This document shows positions 1-14,741 of a DNA stretch of 64,000 nt, in pieces. The notes under the pieces are model-generated. The model had not been told where the DNA came from and ran no database searches. It was given only the letters and a program-made list of their open reading frames with translations. The position numbers and the translations under genes were made by a program. The stretch comes from Cyanoderma ruficeps. Taxonomy: Eukaryota; Chordata; Aves; Passeriformes; Timaliidae. Where the stretch lies: positions 11,678,026 through 11,742,025 of the forward strand of contig VZDJ01000594.1 of assembly GCA_008694505.1 (NCBI GenBank), given 5' to 3'. Numbering within the stretch: the first letter of the stretch is position 1; every line of letters starts with the position of its first letter.

Positions 1-3000
1 TTTACCCCTCCAACTTTTCTCTCCTGGGAAGCACTCATTCATTCCTCTTCTCCACAGTTTTATTCAGTGATTGATTCCATTAGAAAAACAAACAAAAACC
101 ACAAAATAAAACATCTAAATCCAAAAACATACAAACAACCCTGCCCCTCAAAAAGCGCAATACTCCCAACCACAAACCCCAAACAGATAAAAAACCCCAC
201 ACAAATGGTCAAATCACATTTTTACCAATGTCAAATTTGGTTGAAATTGGGCAACAAGTTCAAAAGTTATCAGGCAGAACTGACATGTGCATGCACACAC
301 ATGAACTTAAACTTCATTTTCTTAATTAGACTTACTATCAATAATAATAAAAAAGAAAAAATACTGAAGATCAGGCACTAGAATTTAGCTTTCCTACTCT
401 CAGCCAAAAAACACTTATCACAAAACGACAACATTATAGCAATTTTTCTTCAGTTTCTGACTTCCACCTGACACAATGTTTAGGAGCTTTCCCCCTGCTT
501 TGCCCATATTATTTTTGATTCTGGTTTTACACAAGTTTTGGGAAATAGAATCAAGTAGGAGGGAGCACATTGAAGGAACTAGGGAGGGAGGACAGAAAGA
601 GAAACATCCTCCATTTAGCACACCCCTGTGAAGATTTTGAACATAGGATAAATTTTGGCTAGGTCACAGGCTCCAAAACCCAGACTGTGGAGTACCTGGC
701 CACACCAAGCATGGCAGAAACTCAGCTCCTCTGCAACAGGGCTTGTTACAGAAAGAGACGCAGAATTCAGGGTCTGCATCCTTTTTCAGCTTTGCAAAGT
801 TGCTGATAAAAGGCAGTAGGGAGGTATTACTCTGAAATATTAGTATAAAATATATATGTACACTGAGGGAGCTAATATACGCCTTTATATAAAGGATTGA
901 GATGCATGAGGATACAACCTGACTGTATGAAAAAGCACCCAGCAATACATCACCACAAACCTGGTGAAAGAGAATGCAACAATACAGAAAACACACAAAC
1001 GAAAGACCTCATTGCCCTGTTTTTTCTAGGATTATCATTTTAGCACAGGGTCAAGGAGCATGTCTGCACAAATGTGTGATTGCTCTCCAGGGACCAGGAG
1101 TCCAGGCGTGTTCACTCATGCTCTTTCTGTTGCAGTTAAGAAAAATAAAGCCATCTGCTGGATTGTCTTAATAAAAAAGGAAAATAAATTAAAAAGCACA
1201 GACCATTTTAACTAAGCCCATCATTTATATCACTAGGTGTAGGAGACGTGGCCAGCCAACTAGAAATAATCCAGCTGGTTGGAAGCAAGCAGAAAAATGC
1301 TCTTCCCATTTTTTTTGCTGCTTGCTACATAATAGAGAGGGAGAGAAATAGAAAAGTAAAAAAACCCCACACATCTAGTTCTGAGGAGTTTCAGTCATGT
1401 CCTACTATCCCACTGAAGCTACAATTGTTCATTCATTTTGGTCTGGTACTAAAGCAAAAATAATGCTTGCCATTAGGGGTGCAGGGTGGTGGCAGCAAAA
1501 CAAAGAACAATAAAAAACAAAATAAACTGAAATTTCCAAACCTTTTCCCCCTCATGCAAGTCATAGTTTGTTCTGGCTCCCAATCCTATCACCAGACTTG
1601 CTGAATTCACCACCACACACACTGTCACATCTGGTCAGGTCACCAAGGCAGCTGGTCAGTCCCATGTGTCCAGACCATACATTTTCCTGATGTACCGAAG
1701 TCCCTGACTAGTCATTAACACTCACCTTGTCACCCCAAGAATTCCTCAGCCATAGCCAGGATCCAAAAACATCCTACATCATAGCAGAGATGGTGTTTCA
1801 AAAGTGGAAAGGATTCTATCTCTACTGCTCATCTTCCAAGATAGTTGTTCTCCCATGGTGCTTTGTACGTTTCTACACTAGGTGAAGGCGCTTTCTCTCC
1901 AACAAAAAAGCAATTACTGATCTTCTTAACTTGCTGCTCATTCTTGTTTTTTTAATAACAACCAGTCTTCCCTCTCTAGTTATCAATTATCACCTCCAAT
2001 CTAAAAGAGAATAAAACATAGGAACATTGTGATTTTGGTCAGGGCTTTTAAAAATTTTCTTAGGGTCAAAAAGGGTCATATGGAGCCTATTTGACATGAA
2101 GTCAACTGCTGTACACCATGATTCTAGGAATCTGAACAGCTTGATTAGAGAACCACATTTCTAGAAAGGTAGTACAACATTTTCCAGGAAACATCATTTT
2201 CCACCTATTTTTCCCTTTTGCCTCCTTTCTGATGAAAGTAGAAAATGCAACATTTTGTAATGTCATTCTGTTTTCAACACTTTTATATTAAAAAAGTTCT
2301 ATGCAATTGAAATACTTAATTTCGTTTTGTTGAAATGAAAAAATAATTAATCCATTTTAATCCACAATACGTGTCTTCCACTTGTAGTTTTTAAGGCTAA
2401 AAATGTTTAAAATAAAAACATTTTATTTGACATAAAGATTAATCCTTTTCTAAATTAGATTTTAGAAATGCCACAAGTAAAAATAATGAACAAATAAACC
2501 ACACAAATATCTTGAGCTGAAACTTCACTGAAATCAATAATACTTGACATAAATCGATTTGGCACCAGTACATTTAATATATTTCTCATAATTGATATGA
2601 TTCAGAGTATTCTTAAGCACAAACATAAACATCTATATAAATATATAGAACTACTATCTGTCTCAAAAATACTATTTTAGAGGAGAAAGAGTAAAACTTC
2701 AGAGAAATGGCTCCTGGTTCTCTATCTGCCATTCGAATGCCACATGCTTTTAATATTCCCTCTCCAGTTACTGAGAATCCATATACCCAGCCTGATAACA
2801 GGTGAAACAATCACCAAGTAGCATTTCTAAAGCTCAACAACAATAAAAAAAGATAAATTTTAATAGCTTGCATTTGTTGATGTATTTCTTCCCAGAGTCC
2901 TCTCTGATCACTTCTGCTTCCGAAATGAATGCTCTTTGATTTGCAGCTTTGCTTTTCCAAATATTTTTCAACTTTATTAATATGCTGTCTATTGAAATGT

Positions 3001-3989
3001 TGTTCAGGTTATCCTAAGGATTTTTTTGTTTTTCCTGCTATACAAAATGTTTGTGCAGGATCTGTTAAACTAATGTGGGAGGTGAGGAACACTTTGGAAT
3101 AGCATGTTCCTGTTTTTCAGGATATCAACTTTAGAAACAACAGAGAGGAGACAAACAAAAAATACCCACCCCCCCCATCTTTCCCCACAATAAATGTATG
3201 AAAAAACAAGGACATTCATCTAGATTCTCACATGTTTTCAGAGTGTGTAGATCTCAGCAACCCTTTGTCCACATTGTTAAATGAACTGTGGCTATGACTC
3301 AGCTCTCTCTCATTCTTATTATGAGGAGCTAACAGGGAGCTTTGGCACAGACATGTCTAAGTCCACACTGCACCAGCCACAGGGACAAAGTAGTCTGAGA
3401 AATGTGAAATCTTTCCTTCATTCTTGAAATGGTTAGGTAAAGAAAATGGGAAACTCAACAGCTTCTACTTTGAGTAATACTTTACAAAAGTTAAAACATT
3501 TCATTTGTGTTCCAGAATGGTTTGTGTCTTTTGAACACTACATATTACTCTATGCAGCTCTGCTGGTTTAGATCTCTCAGTATAAGCAAAGGCCAGAATA
3601 TTCTTCACAGACAGTTGCTGTAACTGCTTTGTGTAGAAAATTGGCTCACAGGACTAAACACCGGCAAAAGGCCTAAAACAATACTTGTTCATGGCTAAAT
3701 TCTACTAAGCGTGAAAGAATTATAGGTGAGAGCAAAGCAAGGATCAGTGGTGCAGTGTGAACCTCTTTAAGATGAATATATATGAAGCTTTTGTGAGAGA
3801 GCTGAAAAACTCATACTGCAGAGGATGTGAGGAATGATGGCAATGAAACACTTTAAAGAAAATATTTACTCAAGGGCATCACAGGACTGATTAAGTGATC
3901 AAAATAAACAGGTGAAGTCAGACTCTTCTCATGTTTTTCTCAAAATTGTTCTCATATCCCATGGGAAAGACTCTTCACCATCAAGAATT
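1..3989. other. Non-coding AT-rich interval, no gene seen
   Basis: No recognisable exon, RNA gene or young repeat is visible. The reading frames are short and overlap on both strands. About 85-220 is an A/C-rich low-complexity stretch, and eight consecutive C lie at 3169-3176. Most of the rest is unique-looking sequence. It could be intergenic or intronic; the sequence alone cannot decide. Confidence 0.6.
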
Positions 3990-4011
3990 AAAAATAAATA
4001 AATAAATAAAA
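3990..4011. repeat. Short (AAAT)n microsatellite
   Basis: About five tandem AAAT units in an otherwise unique AT-rich context. It is read directly from the sequence and no function is implied. Confidence 0.85.
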
Positions 4012-5706
4012 GGAAAACAACTGCAGACCACTGGTAGAAGAGGAAAGTTTAGAGTAAAGGATTTTTTTAAAATTATTTAATACTGTGGTAGTAATGTACT
4101 GTATCAGATGATGGTGTCTCTATGCAAATAGAGAAAAATTGTCCCCTTAAATTATCCCAGTATAACATTAATAAACACTTAGAAGCTTCAAAGAAAAAGT
4201 ATGAGAGAGGATAATAAGAGTGAAGAGAACTCTCCATCCAATTTCTTCTGTGATTTTAAGAGTTTGGGAAATAAAATTACTGAAGTCATTCCTTGGAAAT
4301 GTGGGACACTCCTTTCAGTGAATGAAGCTGTTCACGTGCACATTTTACAATGGACACCTACCTGCCCTCTAGGGTATTTCAAGCAAAGACCTCTGCATTT
4401 GCAGTTCAGAGTGAAATTCTGTTTTCTAATTCTAGCCATTTGGAATTGGAGTGGGAGGTGGTAGGAGGAATTAATTGAAAACCTGAACAAGATGGTGACA
4501 CCTATGTAAATTAATCAGAAAGATTGATGTTTAATTTACACTCAATGAAGACTTGACACTTGTGAGATATTCCCAGTGCAATCGGCAGACAGCTTGCCCC
4601 TTCTTTCAAACTAAACTTACATATAATCCTACCTACAGTCGTTTGGATACAGCAAGGTTGATGAGCTCTTTCATAAGAGTGGAGGCAATTTCATTCAAGG
4701 ATTAAAAGAACTCATAAAATATCAAATGGTCTTGAAAATTGTCAAAATCAATATCATGATTGCTGATGCAAATGACTCAAGAATAGGCCCAACAGTGGCA
4801 ACATAAACTGCCAATATTAACCAGACCTGAGTATAATGACAACTGATAATAAGAACTCAAACCAGGGAAAAGAACTTTAAGTGCTGCTTTCTTTGTCCTA
4901 TTTAAATTACTGAGTTATATCAGTAACTGATTTGCAATCCAGATACCACAACGTCCAGGGAAATGCAACTGCCCAAAATGCAGCACAAATTATTAATCTA
5001 CATGTACTGGAATCTGTCTGCTGAGGAAAACTAATGAAGACTCACTTTGTGTAAAAGGCTACTACTGAAATCAGTATTTCCTTGTGACTCAGCAGCTTAC
5101 AAAATATGTGGCTGGTATCCAATCAGACAAGATAGCTCAACCAACTGGCCTTATCCACTCTCTCTCTGATTGGCATGTCTTGGATAACTTCCTGCGAACA
5201 TGTCTTCCCAAATGTGAGGAAACCGCTTTTTTTTTGCAATATTATATATATTTGTTGAATGATTAAAATGCCCCTCGCATAATGACATTAGTGCCAGCTA
5301 CCTGATCATTCTACCAACATGATGAGGAGTGTTAACAGAAAAACAGCTAAATAAATCAAGCTGACATGGTGCCCTGCTTCAATACTGATTTCAAAGTGAT
5401 GCTGTCACACATCACTGAGTAAAAAAAAATCCAAACAAAGAACAATACACTCCTACATCAGTCAAATATTGTGACACAAACTGGAACAAGTCATAGAATT
5501 GAAAGCTAACATCAATCATGAGGACTTTCATTCTGGCCATTGCAAATACAAAAGAAAAGAAAAGAACTCACAAGATTTCTCTCAAAATCCAACTGTCATA
5601 ATATGAATTTATATTTCCTGGATTTTTAAATTGTTTTTAATCTCAATATTTTTATGGGGAGCTTATATATGTTCCCAATACCATAAGTGTTGATTGATTA
5701 CTTGCT

Positions 5707-5760
5707 TCCCTAACATATATATCTACATAGTGCTTATATATATAAATATATATCTATAAA
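5707..5760. repeat. TA-rich low-complexity tract
   Basis: Alternating TA blocks interrupted by short non-TA bases, next to other AT-rich sequence. This is simple-sequence DNA with no sign of function. Confidence 0.7.
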
Positions 5761-7365
5761 GATGAATCTCCACAACTGAACCCCTGGTTTATAGATATTT
5801 TTGTTGTCTTTAACTAAACTGTTCTTCGAAATACTCTTGCCTACTTCTAGGCAGTCTTATGACATAACAGCTATTGTAAAACAATGAATAAATAAAATGT
5901 AAAATGAGGAGGATTAAGAGGCAATGCTCAAACTTCACATGAAGGCTCAGGAGTTAGAAAATATACAAGCAGATTTTTTACCTGAGGATGTATCACACAT
6001 CTCTGAACAGAATTAGTCAAGTTTTACCTTAAAAATTGCCTAGGGACATAATAGTTAATTGAATCCATACATTAAACCATCAACCAGTCTTATTATTTAG
6101 TAAATTGAAAATGAAGGAGAATAAATGTTTACGTGATGAAGAGATTGGGTTTTAACCCAAAAATGGGACAAATTCATCACAGATAGTCATTATATAAAAT
6201 AATATTTCATACTGACAACTGGCAAATTGTGGGATGTAAGTAGAAGCCCATGTGAAAAGGAAGCATGAAAATCCAGAGGGATGAGCATTTGTTCATATCA
6301 TGGGGGCACAAGCAGGCAACAGAGAAGGTAACAGAGGGCAACAGGCTAGGAGGGCCTAAATGACAAAAGCAATAAGCATGAAAATTTCCAGAAATATGAA
6401 TACATTTTTCATGGAAAAAAAGCTTGGGAGATTATTAAACAGCAGGGTGAAAAGAGAGACTTACAGAAAGTGCTGGTGTTTACAGCAGGCTGAACATAAC
6501 AGGGGGAAATGACTCAGTCACTTGAAGTGAGAGCAGTAGGGATTAAGTTAGCAGTGAGTTTGATAGATGTATCAGTGGGGCTTTGATCAAACATGTATTG
6601 AGAGTCAGCAATAAGCAGACAGATTTTGGCATCCTGCTGGTTAAACAGTACTCACATCCGAGAGTAACTGACTGCATTCAGTGACACTACATGTATAATA
6701 TATATCTACAATATGACCAACCTTAAGGGACTTTGTCCTTCAGGACATTACAACCCTGTGTGCAGCCAGAATTCCTGGTTTGTTCCCAGATTAGGGGATA
6801 AATCAAGCTAAAATTTTGTGTGCTTATGTAGAAAAAGCAGTTTTCAATTTGTTCCTTCAATGAAAGGCATCATAGGGATTCTGTGGTGTTCTCAATGCTC
6901 AGGAACCACAGAGAATGTTGGCCCCTTTCCCCTGTGAATCCATACCAGTTTGTCTTTTGGATTCTGACTCAGACCCTTACCGAAAGCTGCTGACAGTGAA
7001 CTCCCTAAGGGACAGGAAGTCCCCCATATGAGCATTCACCCCTGTTCTTGTGTACAGTGTAATCGTGGCAGGTGATTCATGGGCCTTAAAGGACAAGCTC
7101 TGATGTGTTAATGCAACACTATGAATGAGAGTGAGATCAGAAACATATATCATGTAAAATCCCTGTTAAACATCCATGCTGGCAGAAACAGGCCCAGACT
7201 ATTGGCACTTTGCTTGTGCAGCGAGTTCCCCTAACCCCTTCTCAAAATTTTTGCATCCCAATTTCATCATTTTTTATCCCCACAATTTCTGACTTTTTTC
7301 AATCATAACAAAAATGTTCCCTCTCTGCCTGTCAGAAAAATGTATTTTCATCCTTCTTTGGGCAA

Positions 7366-7403
7366 AATACTATTTTTCTTTAAGAATACTATTTTTCTTT
7401 AAG
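7366..7403. repeat. Exact tandem duplication of a 19-bp unit
   Basis: The unit AATACTATTTTTCTTTAAG occurs twice head to tail with no mismatch. The lack of divergence suggests a fairly recent slippage or microduplication, and copy number may vary between individuals (inference). Confidence 0.9.
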
Positions 7404-10400
7404 AACATCAGCAATGCAAAAAACTCCAAAATCCTGTCCATCTGAGGCTTAGGGGCTCATCTCATGGACTGACTGCACTGAAATTGTTGAAGGTGACCAC
7501 AGGATTAATATGGATGAATTAAAATTGGTAATAGCAATGCAAAAATGGATTGAGATATCGTACAGCTGGGCAAGGAGACAGAGGGAAAGGATGAAGCTCT
7601 TAATTATTTTTCAGTTTGAGGGAAGAGGAAGTGCTGGCCATGATGTACAACAATGTTAATTTTTAGACAGGAGAGAAAATTGGTTTGTTTAGGAGTTTAA
7701 ACTGCTTGTATGAAATTAATTTATGAGCATGGACAGTGTACAGACCTTTCACCTGGTTCAAAGAAGAGGTGTGACTATATTAGCCAGTGTTTGGAGTAGT
7801 CTGGGGTAGGGATGGGGCACCAGCCCTTCCTCATCTCTTTGGGATTTATGGGGCAGTTTTCTACAAACATGGCAGAGGCTAAAGATCTCACAGTAACACC
7901 TTTCTGAAAGGACCATAAAACCAGTCAGGACCACATAGATATCCTTGGTCACCTTACAGAAGAGACCATCACCATGTAAATAAAGCCTTCATACGGCATG
8001 GAAGAATTCACACTGAAGCTGTGCCTTCAGACCCAAATTCCAACAAAACCACAATCCTCTGGGGCCATTTCCTAGAGCCAGGATTCTTCTGCTGAAATAA
8101 ATTCATTGGACTAAATCTTAGCAGACCTACTGCTGTTCAGTCAGAAAAGAGAACTGTTAAGTACCAGCTCATGTGATGTTACCTGAAAATTGCATCTGAT
8201 GCCTCTCATTCAGAGAGGGATTAATAGATGATGAAGTGAAATATCCAGATGACTGGATTTTTATCCACTTCTGCCTGGTTTTTCTTATTAATATTAGGAA
8301 TCAACTGCAAAATTTTGTATTAATCACATTTTGCTAAAAAGGTATGACATGTCTTTGACTCCTGAAATAAAACCAAGACTACTTTAATCCAAGTACTTCT
8401 TTTTAAAGTACCCCATAATCTGTGAAAATAGCTATTCTTCAAACCTCTTATTTGCAGAGTACATTTTAATTCCTAAAACTCTTAAGATCAGCCACATTTC
8501 TGTCACTGCAGCTCTCACACAGAGCAGGCTTGCAATGTAACTGCTGTTCCAGTGAGAGGCCCCAGTCTGGATGAGGGTGCTGCTGAGTCGCAGTGAGGAT
8601 GAATCTCTGCTGTATAAGAGGACAAGAGCAAGATGGAAAAAACTGGGAACATCAGTAGTGATCCCATAAGAAGAGTAGCTGAATCAGAAACTGAGGCAGT
8701 GTCTCCATGACAAAACAGTCCCTCAGCTGGACCTAACTGTACATGATAAATTCCACTTTTCTCTCTGCTGTTGTCATAGGGGCCAGGCAGGGTCCAGAGG
8801 AAAACCATCCCATTTGGGCATCCAGGAAAGGCACGTCAGGGCATGAGCTACAGAAAAAGGTGAAGAATGTTTCTGCAGGAAAGATAAGTTCTGTGATGGA
8901 AAGGGTTGGTCTGTTATCAGTATGGCTGTTGCTGGATTTGTTCTTGTTTCGCCAAAACGTAAATATCTTGAATTTAAGACATCTTTGCCAACCTCTCAAC
9001 CTCAGACCTCCCAACCATGTCATAGACAAGGTCATTCAAAGAAATAATTCCTCTGCTGTTACAGCATCATGTCTGTGTTTCTCTTTTTTTTTTAATTCCC
9101 TGCTCCAGGACTCTTAGGAGGGAAAACATTACATTTAGTTCTGGACACTCCTGAGGGCAGACATAGGATGTGTGTGTCAGGATGGTCATCCCAGGTGCTC
9201 CCTCAAATGAATCTTACACTGGGGAGTTCAGTGCATAATTTGAGCAATTCATATATGACTCTTACTTAAAATCCTTTTTATTTTTAGTGATTCCCAAAAT
9301 GCCATCTGCTTTCCAAGCTGTAGGCTTGTTTTTATTAGTTTGTTTTTTTTTTTCCTTGATAGTGAGACACCAATCTATATTTGTGTGACTTCTTGGTTGG
9401 ATTATTGACATTTTCCTGTGTTTGTCTACTTTTAATTATGTAACCAAGCCACATTCAAGGTTTCACTCATTCCAAATTTGCCTGTTGCCACATTTCCCCA
9501 ATTTTGCATGCATTGTACAGAATTCTATTAAACACTCCATTGATTTTAAAATCCCTATGTTAGCATTTAAAAGTTTATGTGCTCTAGCTTGCTGGGACTC
9601 AACAAAATTGTAAGATCATAAATTTATCTTTTTATATTTTTCCCTGTTTTCATTTCAATCCAAAGTCTCTTACTGTCAATCTAAATCCTTTGGATATTTA
9701 TACGTAATCTTCAGAACTCACCCTCAAAAGCTGCTGAGAAAATTGACTCCAGATTAAGGGTGAATTTAGTTTTCTTTTCAAATATATATACTTTCACACC
9801 AAGCTTGTAGGAATGGAAGTTTTCCCAAAAAAAGCAATGGAGGTGGTTGAGTCCCCTACCAAAACAGATGACCAAATACCACCCCACAGTGGAAACAAGT
9901 GCTACTCAATGAGACCTCAGTAGTTATAAACCACCATGTCCATCACATTAAAACTGACACCCAAGTTCTTTTGGCACCATTTCCACAAAGGTGCAGATTT
10001 CAGGTGTGTAAAGCATGGGACATCACAAGCTTTGTGTCCCATGACACACCCAGTCCCTCTGCACAATGTCTCAGGCACAAACCTGCAGAACAGAATTGGC
10101 ACCATGAGCAAATGGAGAGGTGACAGAACTGGCACCAAGCGCCCCTGCTCTGATGAGCTCTTTAAGACAGCACACCCCTCAGTCACAGCTTTAAATTGTG
10201 ATGTTTGGCTCTCTTCATGACCTACCAATTTCCCATTTATTTTCCCTTCTCACTACCTGAAATTAATGCTCAAGGTTTTACAGGTTGGTAGAAAAGAAAT
10301 TGCAATTTTATTTTGCCTGCATGCAGCATGTACTCTCTGTTGGCCGACATGGTGCCCCAGGTCTTCAGGAATAAAACTGCATTGGTGACGTGTCCAACCC

Positions 10401-13045
10401 AAAGTCAAAAACCAGGTGAGTGATTGGGAGAATCTGTGATTGTTTTTCTGTCCCTTTCTATTGCCAGTGCCCAGTGTGACACTGATGTTATTGGTGTGAT
10501 GCAAGAAGCAAAATTAGTTTCAAAATTTCAATCTTGTCCCAAAAGTATTGCAGAATACTTCAGGATCCCTGTTCCACAAAGCAGATAAACACATCTCTAA
10601 ATTAAAGCACCAAAATAGTTCCTTGCAGTGAGTCAGGTGGTTCAGAGACTTCTGAGCTTTTCTGCTTGAGGCACCACTGCTAGAAGATTTGGGTGGTTGT
10701 CACACCTAGTTTGTAGAAAAGGCAATGTATCTCTTAATGTCATTAGCTCATGTCTCTTCTGCCTCTGATGGTGAAGCTAAATTATGGGATGGACATGTTC
10801 TTCTTCAAAATTTCAGAAGCTGATAATACGTTCAACAGAAGACTGTAAAGCATTCGATAAAAACCTCATGTTCACAGTTACCAAAGTTCCAAGAGCCATT
10901 AGACAGATTTATTAGGGACAGCTTCATTGTCTAATTACTGCACCCAATAATTGTACATCTTCAATACTCAGGAAAAATTCAATTTTTTTTTCAGGTTTCC
11001 CCCACACCCGGTGTCTCCAGCACTGCCAAAACCTATGGTGTGCATTCAAAAGCTTATTTATTTATGCATATGGCTTGCATATCTCAAGGCTAGATGCATA
11101 AATTTTTAGGAGCTGACATGCTCTTCAGGGAAAAAAGTTCCCCTTCTGAATTATTCTATTCACTCTGCAGCTATCCACTGCTACCCCTTGTTTATCTGCT
11201 CATTACTGTGACTGAAAATGAGTTTGTCAGAAGAAATATAATTTAAAGAATGAGAACATGAACATAGAGGGCATCTTGATAACTCAGCAAATATGCAAGC
11301 GTATTTTTCTAACCCAGAGATAAACCTTTTTCTCCTAGCATTCTTTTAAAAAGGGGCATTCTTAAAAGCTTTTGTGGAAAAAAATCAGAATAAATTTTAC
11401 ACAAATGCTCAGTAAGCTGCTTTGCCTTGCTGTACACAGGTTTTGCCTTCTCTGTGAAGAAAAAAAAGATCCATCAGGATGATTGCTGTGAAAAAGGCTG
11501 AGTAGTTTACAATTTTAACCTGAAGTGGGAGTGAAATAATTCATTACTTGGGAAAATGCCTAAGTCCCATCACAAATTCTAACAAATTGAAACCTTTGCA
11601 AATCTCCATTGATCTTACTGCACGTGTGTAGTGGGGAAGGGGGAATGACACAGAAGATCATGCTCTGACTTAAATTATGCTGAATTGCACCCAGAAGCAA
11701 ATTGAAGTTTGTTTAATCTGTTCATGGCACCCAGTTCCGTTAAACAGTCAGAACTATCTCCTTTCTCAGCTGAAATTTGCACGTGATTTTCAAACAGAAC
11801 CCAAAAAAATGACCTCTCCTCCGTTTTCTGACCGACATATTAGGAAAGAAGACACTTTTACTTGCTCCTGGATTGCGTTATGTTTCTGCAGCTCTTGTCC
11901 CTGTCTCGACCACCTTGTCCCTTTGGTAAAACCAGGAGATTCCCACATAAGGTTCAGTGCAAATACGCTGGTTGTTTCCATTCCATCTATTTTACAGCAA
12001 CCCCTGGATGCCTGCATTTATTCCAATGACTCATTCATTTGCAAAAATTTTGTTATTCTCATGTTAAATGGATTACCTGTGCCAGCAGCATGTCTGCTGA
12101 CACTGTCCTGGGGCTATCAGCCAAGAAAATTATAGTATTTCTAAGTGGTTTCAATTCCCTTTCTTATAGCCACTTGTGTCACAAGAGAGAAGGTATGGAT
12201 GGGTACCATGAAAAAATACGTTTTGCAATTTAAAAGTTTGCAGTGACCTGTGTGTCTGAAGCTGTTAGAGACCAGACCTGTTCTTAGGACAGATAACCAC
12301 AAATCTGTCAACTAGAAAGGTCCTCATCTCTAAACCAAGTCTCTAAGACATGGTGCTGGCTGAGATGGGCTCACCTCCACATCTGACTGGTAATTTCTGC
12401 TTTCCTAAATTTACAAATCCAAAGGAGAATGCCTTCAAAAAAAGGCTGGTGGCCCTGACTGTGTCAGCCTGAGTTGAATTTAAGTGCACAAAGCCTGTCT
12501 GCAGATTTTTGGCCTTTGTGTTTATCTTTCTAAGCTTCTGCTGCCAATTTCATGCCTGACCAGACAAACCCACAGAAGTTTTTTTGTTGCAAGGTAAGGC
12601 AAGTCAATAAACAGACAAGTTAAGAGGAAAACATGCTCTAAATGATTCTTTCTTTTCCTCTGGCTTCATTATCCCAGTGCTCTCCTCAGCTCCCAGACTG
12701 TGCTGACTGTGATGTTGCTCATCTCACAAATAGACTGTAAAATCCTTTAGGCTAGGGCCTTCCTTTCCCTCATTTTCTACAACCATTAGCCAGACCAGCA
12801 GCACTACATAAATGCAACGAAATAATGATGATTATGGATGACAATAATGACTAAAACTTCATATCCTCTGAAGACACGAGACCAGGGGATATTCACAGCT
12901 TCCCCGTTTGACTCAGAAGGGATGAGAAGAATATGCAGCAATACGGAAAAGCCAAGCAGAGAGTCAAGAACGCCGAAAGAGCAACAATAACTACAAAAGG
13001 AAAAACAAAGACGAGTTCAAGGAATCCCTGGAGAACTGCAGCTTT

Positions 13046-13220
13046 TGAAGTCCCCCGCATGCAGTCGCAGCGAGGAGCCGGTGACAGCTGCTGCCGTGGG
13101 TCTGACACCCCCCGGCTCCCGTCCTGTCATTTCCCCGGCTCTGCTGTCAGCAGCCGGCACGGAAAGGGAGCCCTGTTACCCCGGGTCCCATCCCCGCTCC
13201 TCTCAGTCAAAGCCTGCTCG
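13046..13220. other. Small CpG- and GC-rich patch
   Basis: Roughly 14 CpG dinucleotides fall in about 170 bp, in a region where CpG is otherwise rare, and local GC is far above the flanks. No known exon is recognised. Frames on both strands are open across it (12933-13250 plus, 13045-13275 plus, 12893-13108 minus), as expected when GC-rich DNA lacks stop codons. It could be a weak CpG island, an unrecognised exon or promoter, an enhancer, or a decayed GC-rich insert. The composition is directly visible; the function is unknown. Confidence 0.5.
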
Positions 13221-14698
13221 CAGATCAGAGCTGCTCCAAATACAAAATGAAGAAACAGACACGCTGTCAAAGTAGGACTCTGGGCTTTTCCCCTTGCTTT
13301 GCTGATGTTGTAGGAATTGGGTTTCAGATGAAAAACATTTTTAGTGAAGAAAATTAAGACAAATATACGACTTAAAGTGCAAATTCTGCAACTTGGAGAT
13401 ATTAAGTGAATTATTTTATTTCTAGTAAGTTGTTAAGGTTTTAAAAAGGAAAACAATCTGTAGAAGTGAAAAATTGCACTACAAGATTTTGTAAATGTCT
13501 TTATGTCTTGTCTGTATTGTTGGACTGTTAACAGATAAAGGATTATATCTCTTCTCACGTCTCACTGGTTGGCTTCTATTTTATACAGGGATGTGGTAAG
13601 AGTTTTTGGACTCTTTATAGTTATTGCCTGTCCAGATGTGCTCCTTTTCCTTCCTCTTACATTCCACCTTTAAAGCTCAAAGAGTGATTAAAAAAAAAAA
13701 AATTTAAAAAAATTACTGGAGTTTTTTTTTTTTCTTTTGTTTTTCTGGTTTTCTCCCAAAACCAGGAACAGCCTTCTAAGTCAGAAATGCCTCCTGGAAG
13801 GCAGATGTTAGCTTTGCATACTTTGACAAAAGACAAAATGTGTTTACTCCTTTCCATCTATCAATGAATTTCTGAGCCCCAACCACTAACACCAACATTC
13901 CCCTGTAAATGTTTTATTGGTACCTAAATGCTCATCATAGTTGAGATTTTCCTTTTTGTTATTTTCATATGAAATCTGTTTCACATTTAGCAGTCACACA
14001 TGTCTAGAAATTCTCAATTGAAGGCAACAATTGTCTTTCCAGTACATTTAGAATACCAAAATTAGAGATTTGGGAGTTATAAAAAAACCCGAACCGTCTA
14101 ATTCCTGTTACGAGGTCTGAAAAATATCCTCTCTAAAACCAATACATTTTCATTGCATTAAAATGTTAGCAAAGCTCTAGTATTTTAAGACTTTAGTTCG
14201 TAGGTTGTTAAGAAATATGCCTACCTATATAAGCAAAGCCAGTAGTATAAATCAAGCAAGTGCAACATTAACCAAACTGGGAACTTATACTGAGCATTGA
14301 ACACAGAGGAAAGGACAGTTTCCAGGCGCAACAAATAATACTTTTAAATATTTTTCTATGTATAACCAAAGAATCATGATATTAATAAAAAGCCAACAAA
14401 GTATCTACAGGGCTTATGCCCCCATAAAAATGTCTCAGAGAGTCTAATTTCTTTTGTTATTACAAAAGCAGCTGTTATTAAACAATTGCAATCTGATTTT
14501 ATGCTTTCAAGAGGAGTACTTATGTACAAAGATAGAGCGGTGCAGAACTCTTGTTAGCTTTGCTGAATTGTGCATGCATAATACATAATTGCTGGAAGTG
14601 AAACAGAACTGCTAAACCAAACAGGTGGGAAAGAGATGGAAAGAGAGAAGGGAGGGACAAAAAGACTAAAATGTCCTTAAAGCTGTATCAAAAGCCTG

Positions 14699-14741
14699 TA
14701 TATACACACAAACACACACACACATACTTATATATATAAAC
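14699..14741. repeat. Imperfect CA/TA microsatellite
   Basis: A run of CA dinucleotides interrupted by AA, followed by TATATATA. It is simple sequence read directly. Confidence 0.8.

Larger units (their letters stand above)
4012..13045. other. Non-coding interval, no gene seen
   Basis: About 9 kb without a recognisable gene. It holds a TA-rich stretch near 5710-5760, an exact 19-bp tandem duplication at 7366-7403, and a few stop-poor patches where frames overlap on both strands (8515-9117, 9899-10228 and 11677-12233). None of those translations shows a family motif, a signal peptide followed by a plausible mature domain, or a start context that would support a gene. Confidence 0.6.

Noticed and set aside
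9899..10228. Three overlapping open frames on both strands
   Set aside because: A stop-poor, slightly GC-richer patch produces this without coding. None of the three translations is recognisable.
11677..12135. 152-codon plus-strand frame
   Set aside because: An overlapping frame is open on the opposite strand, no motif is recognised, and the region is simply poor in stop codons.
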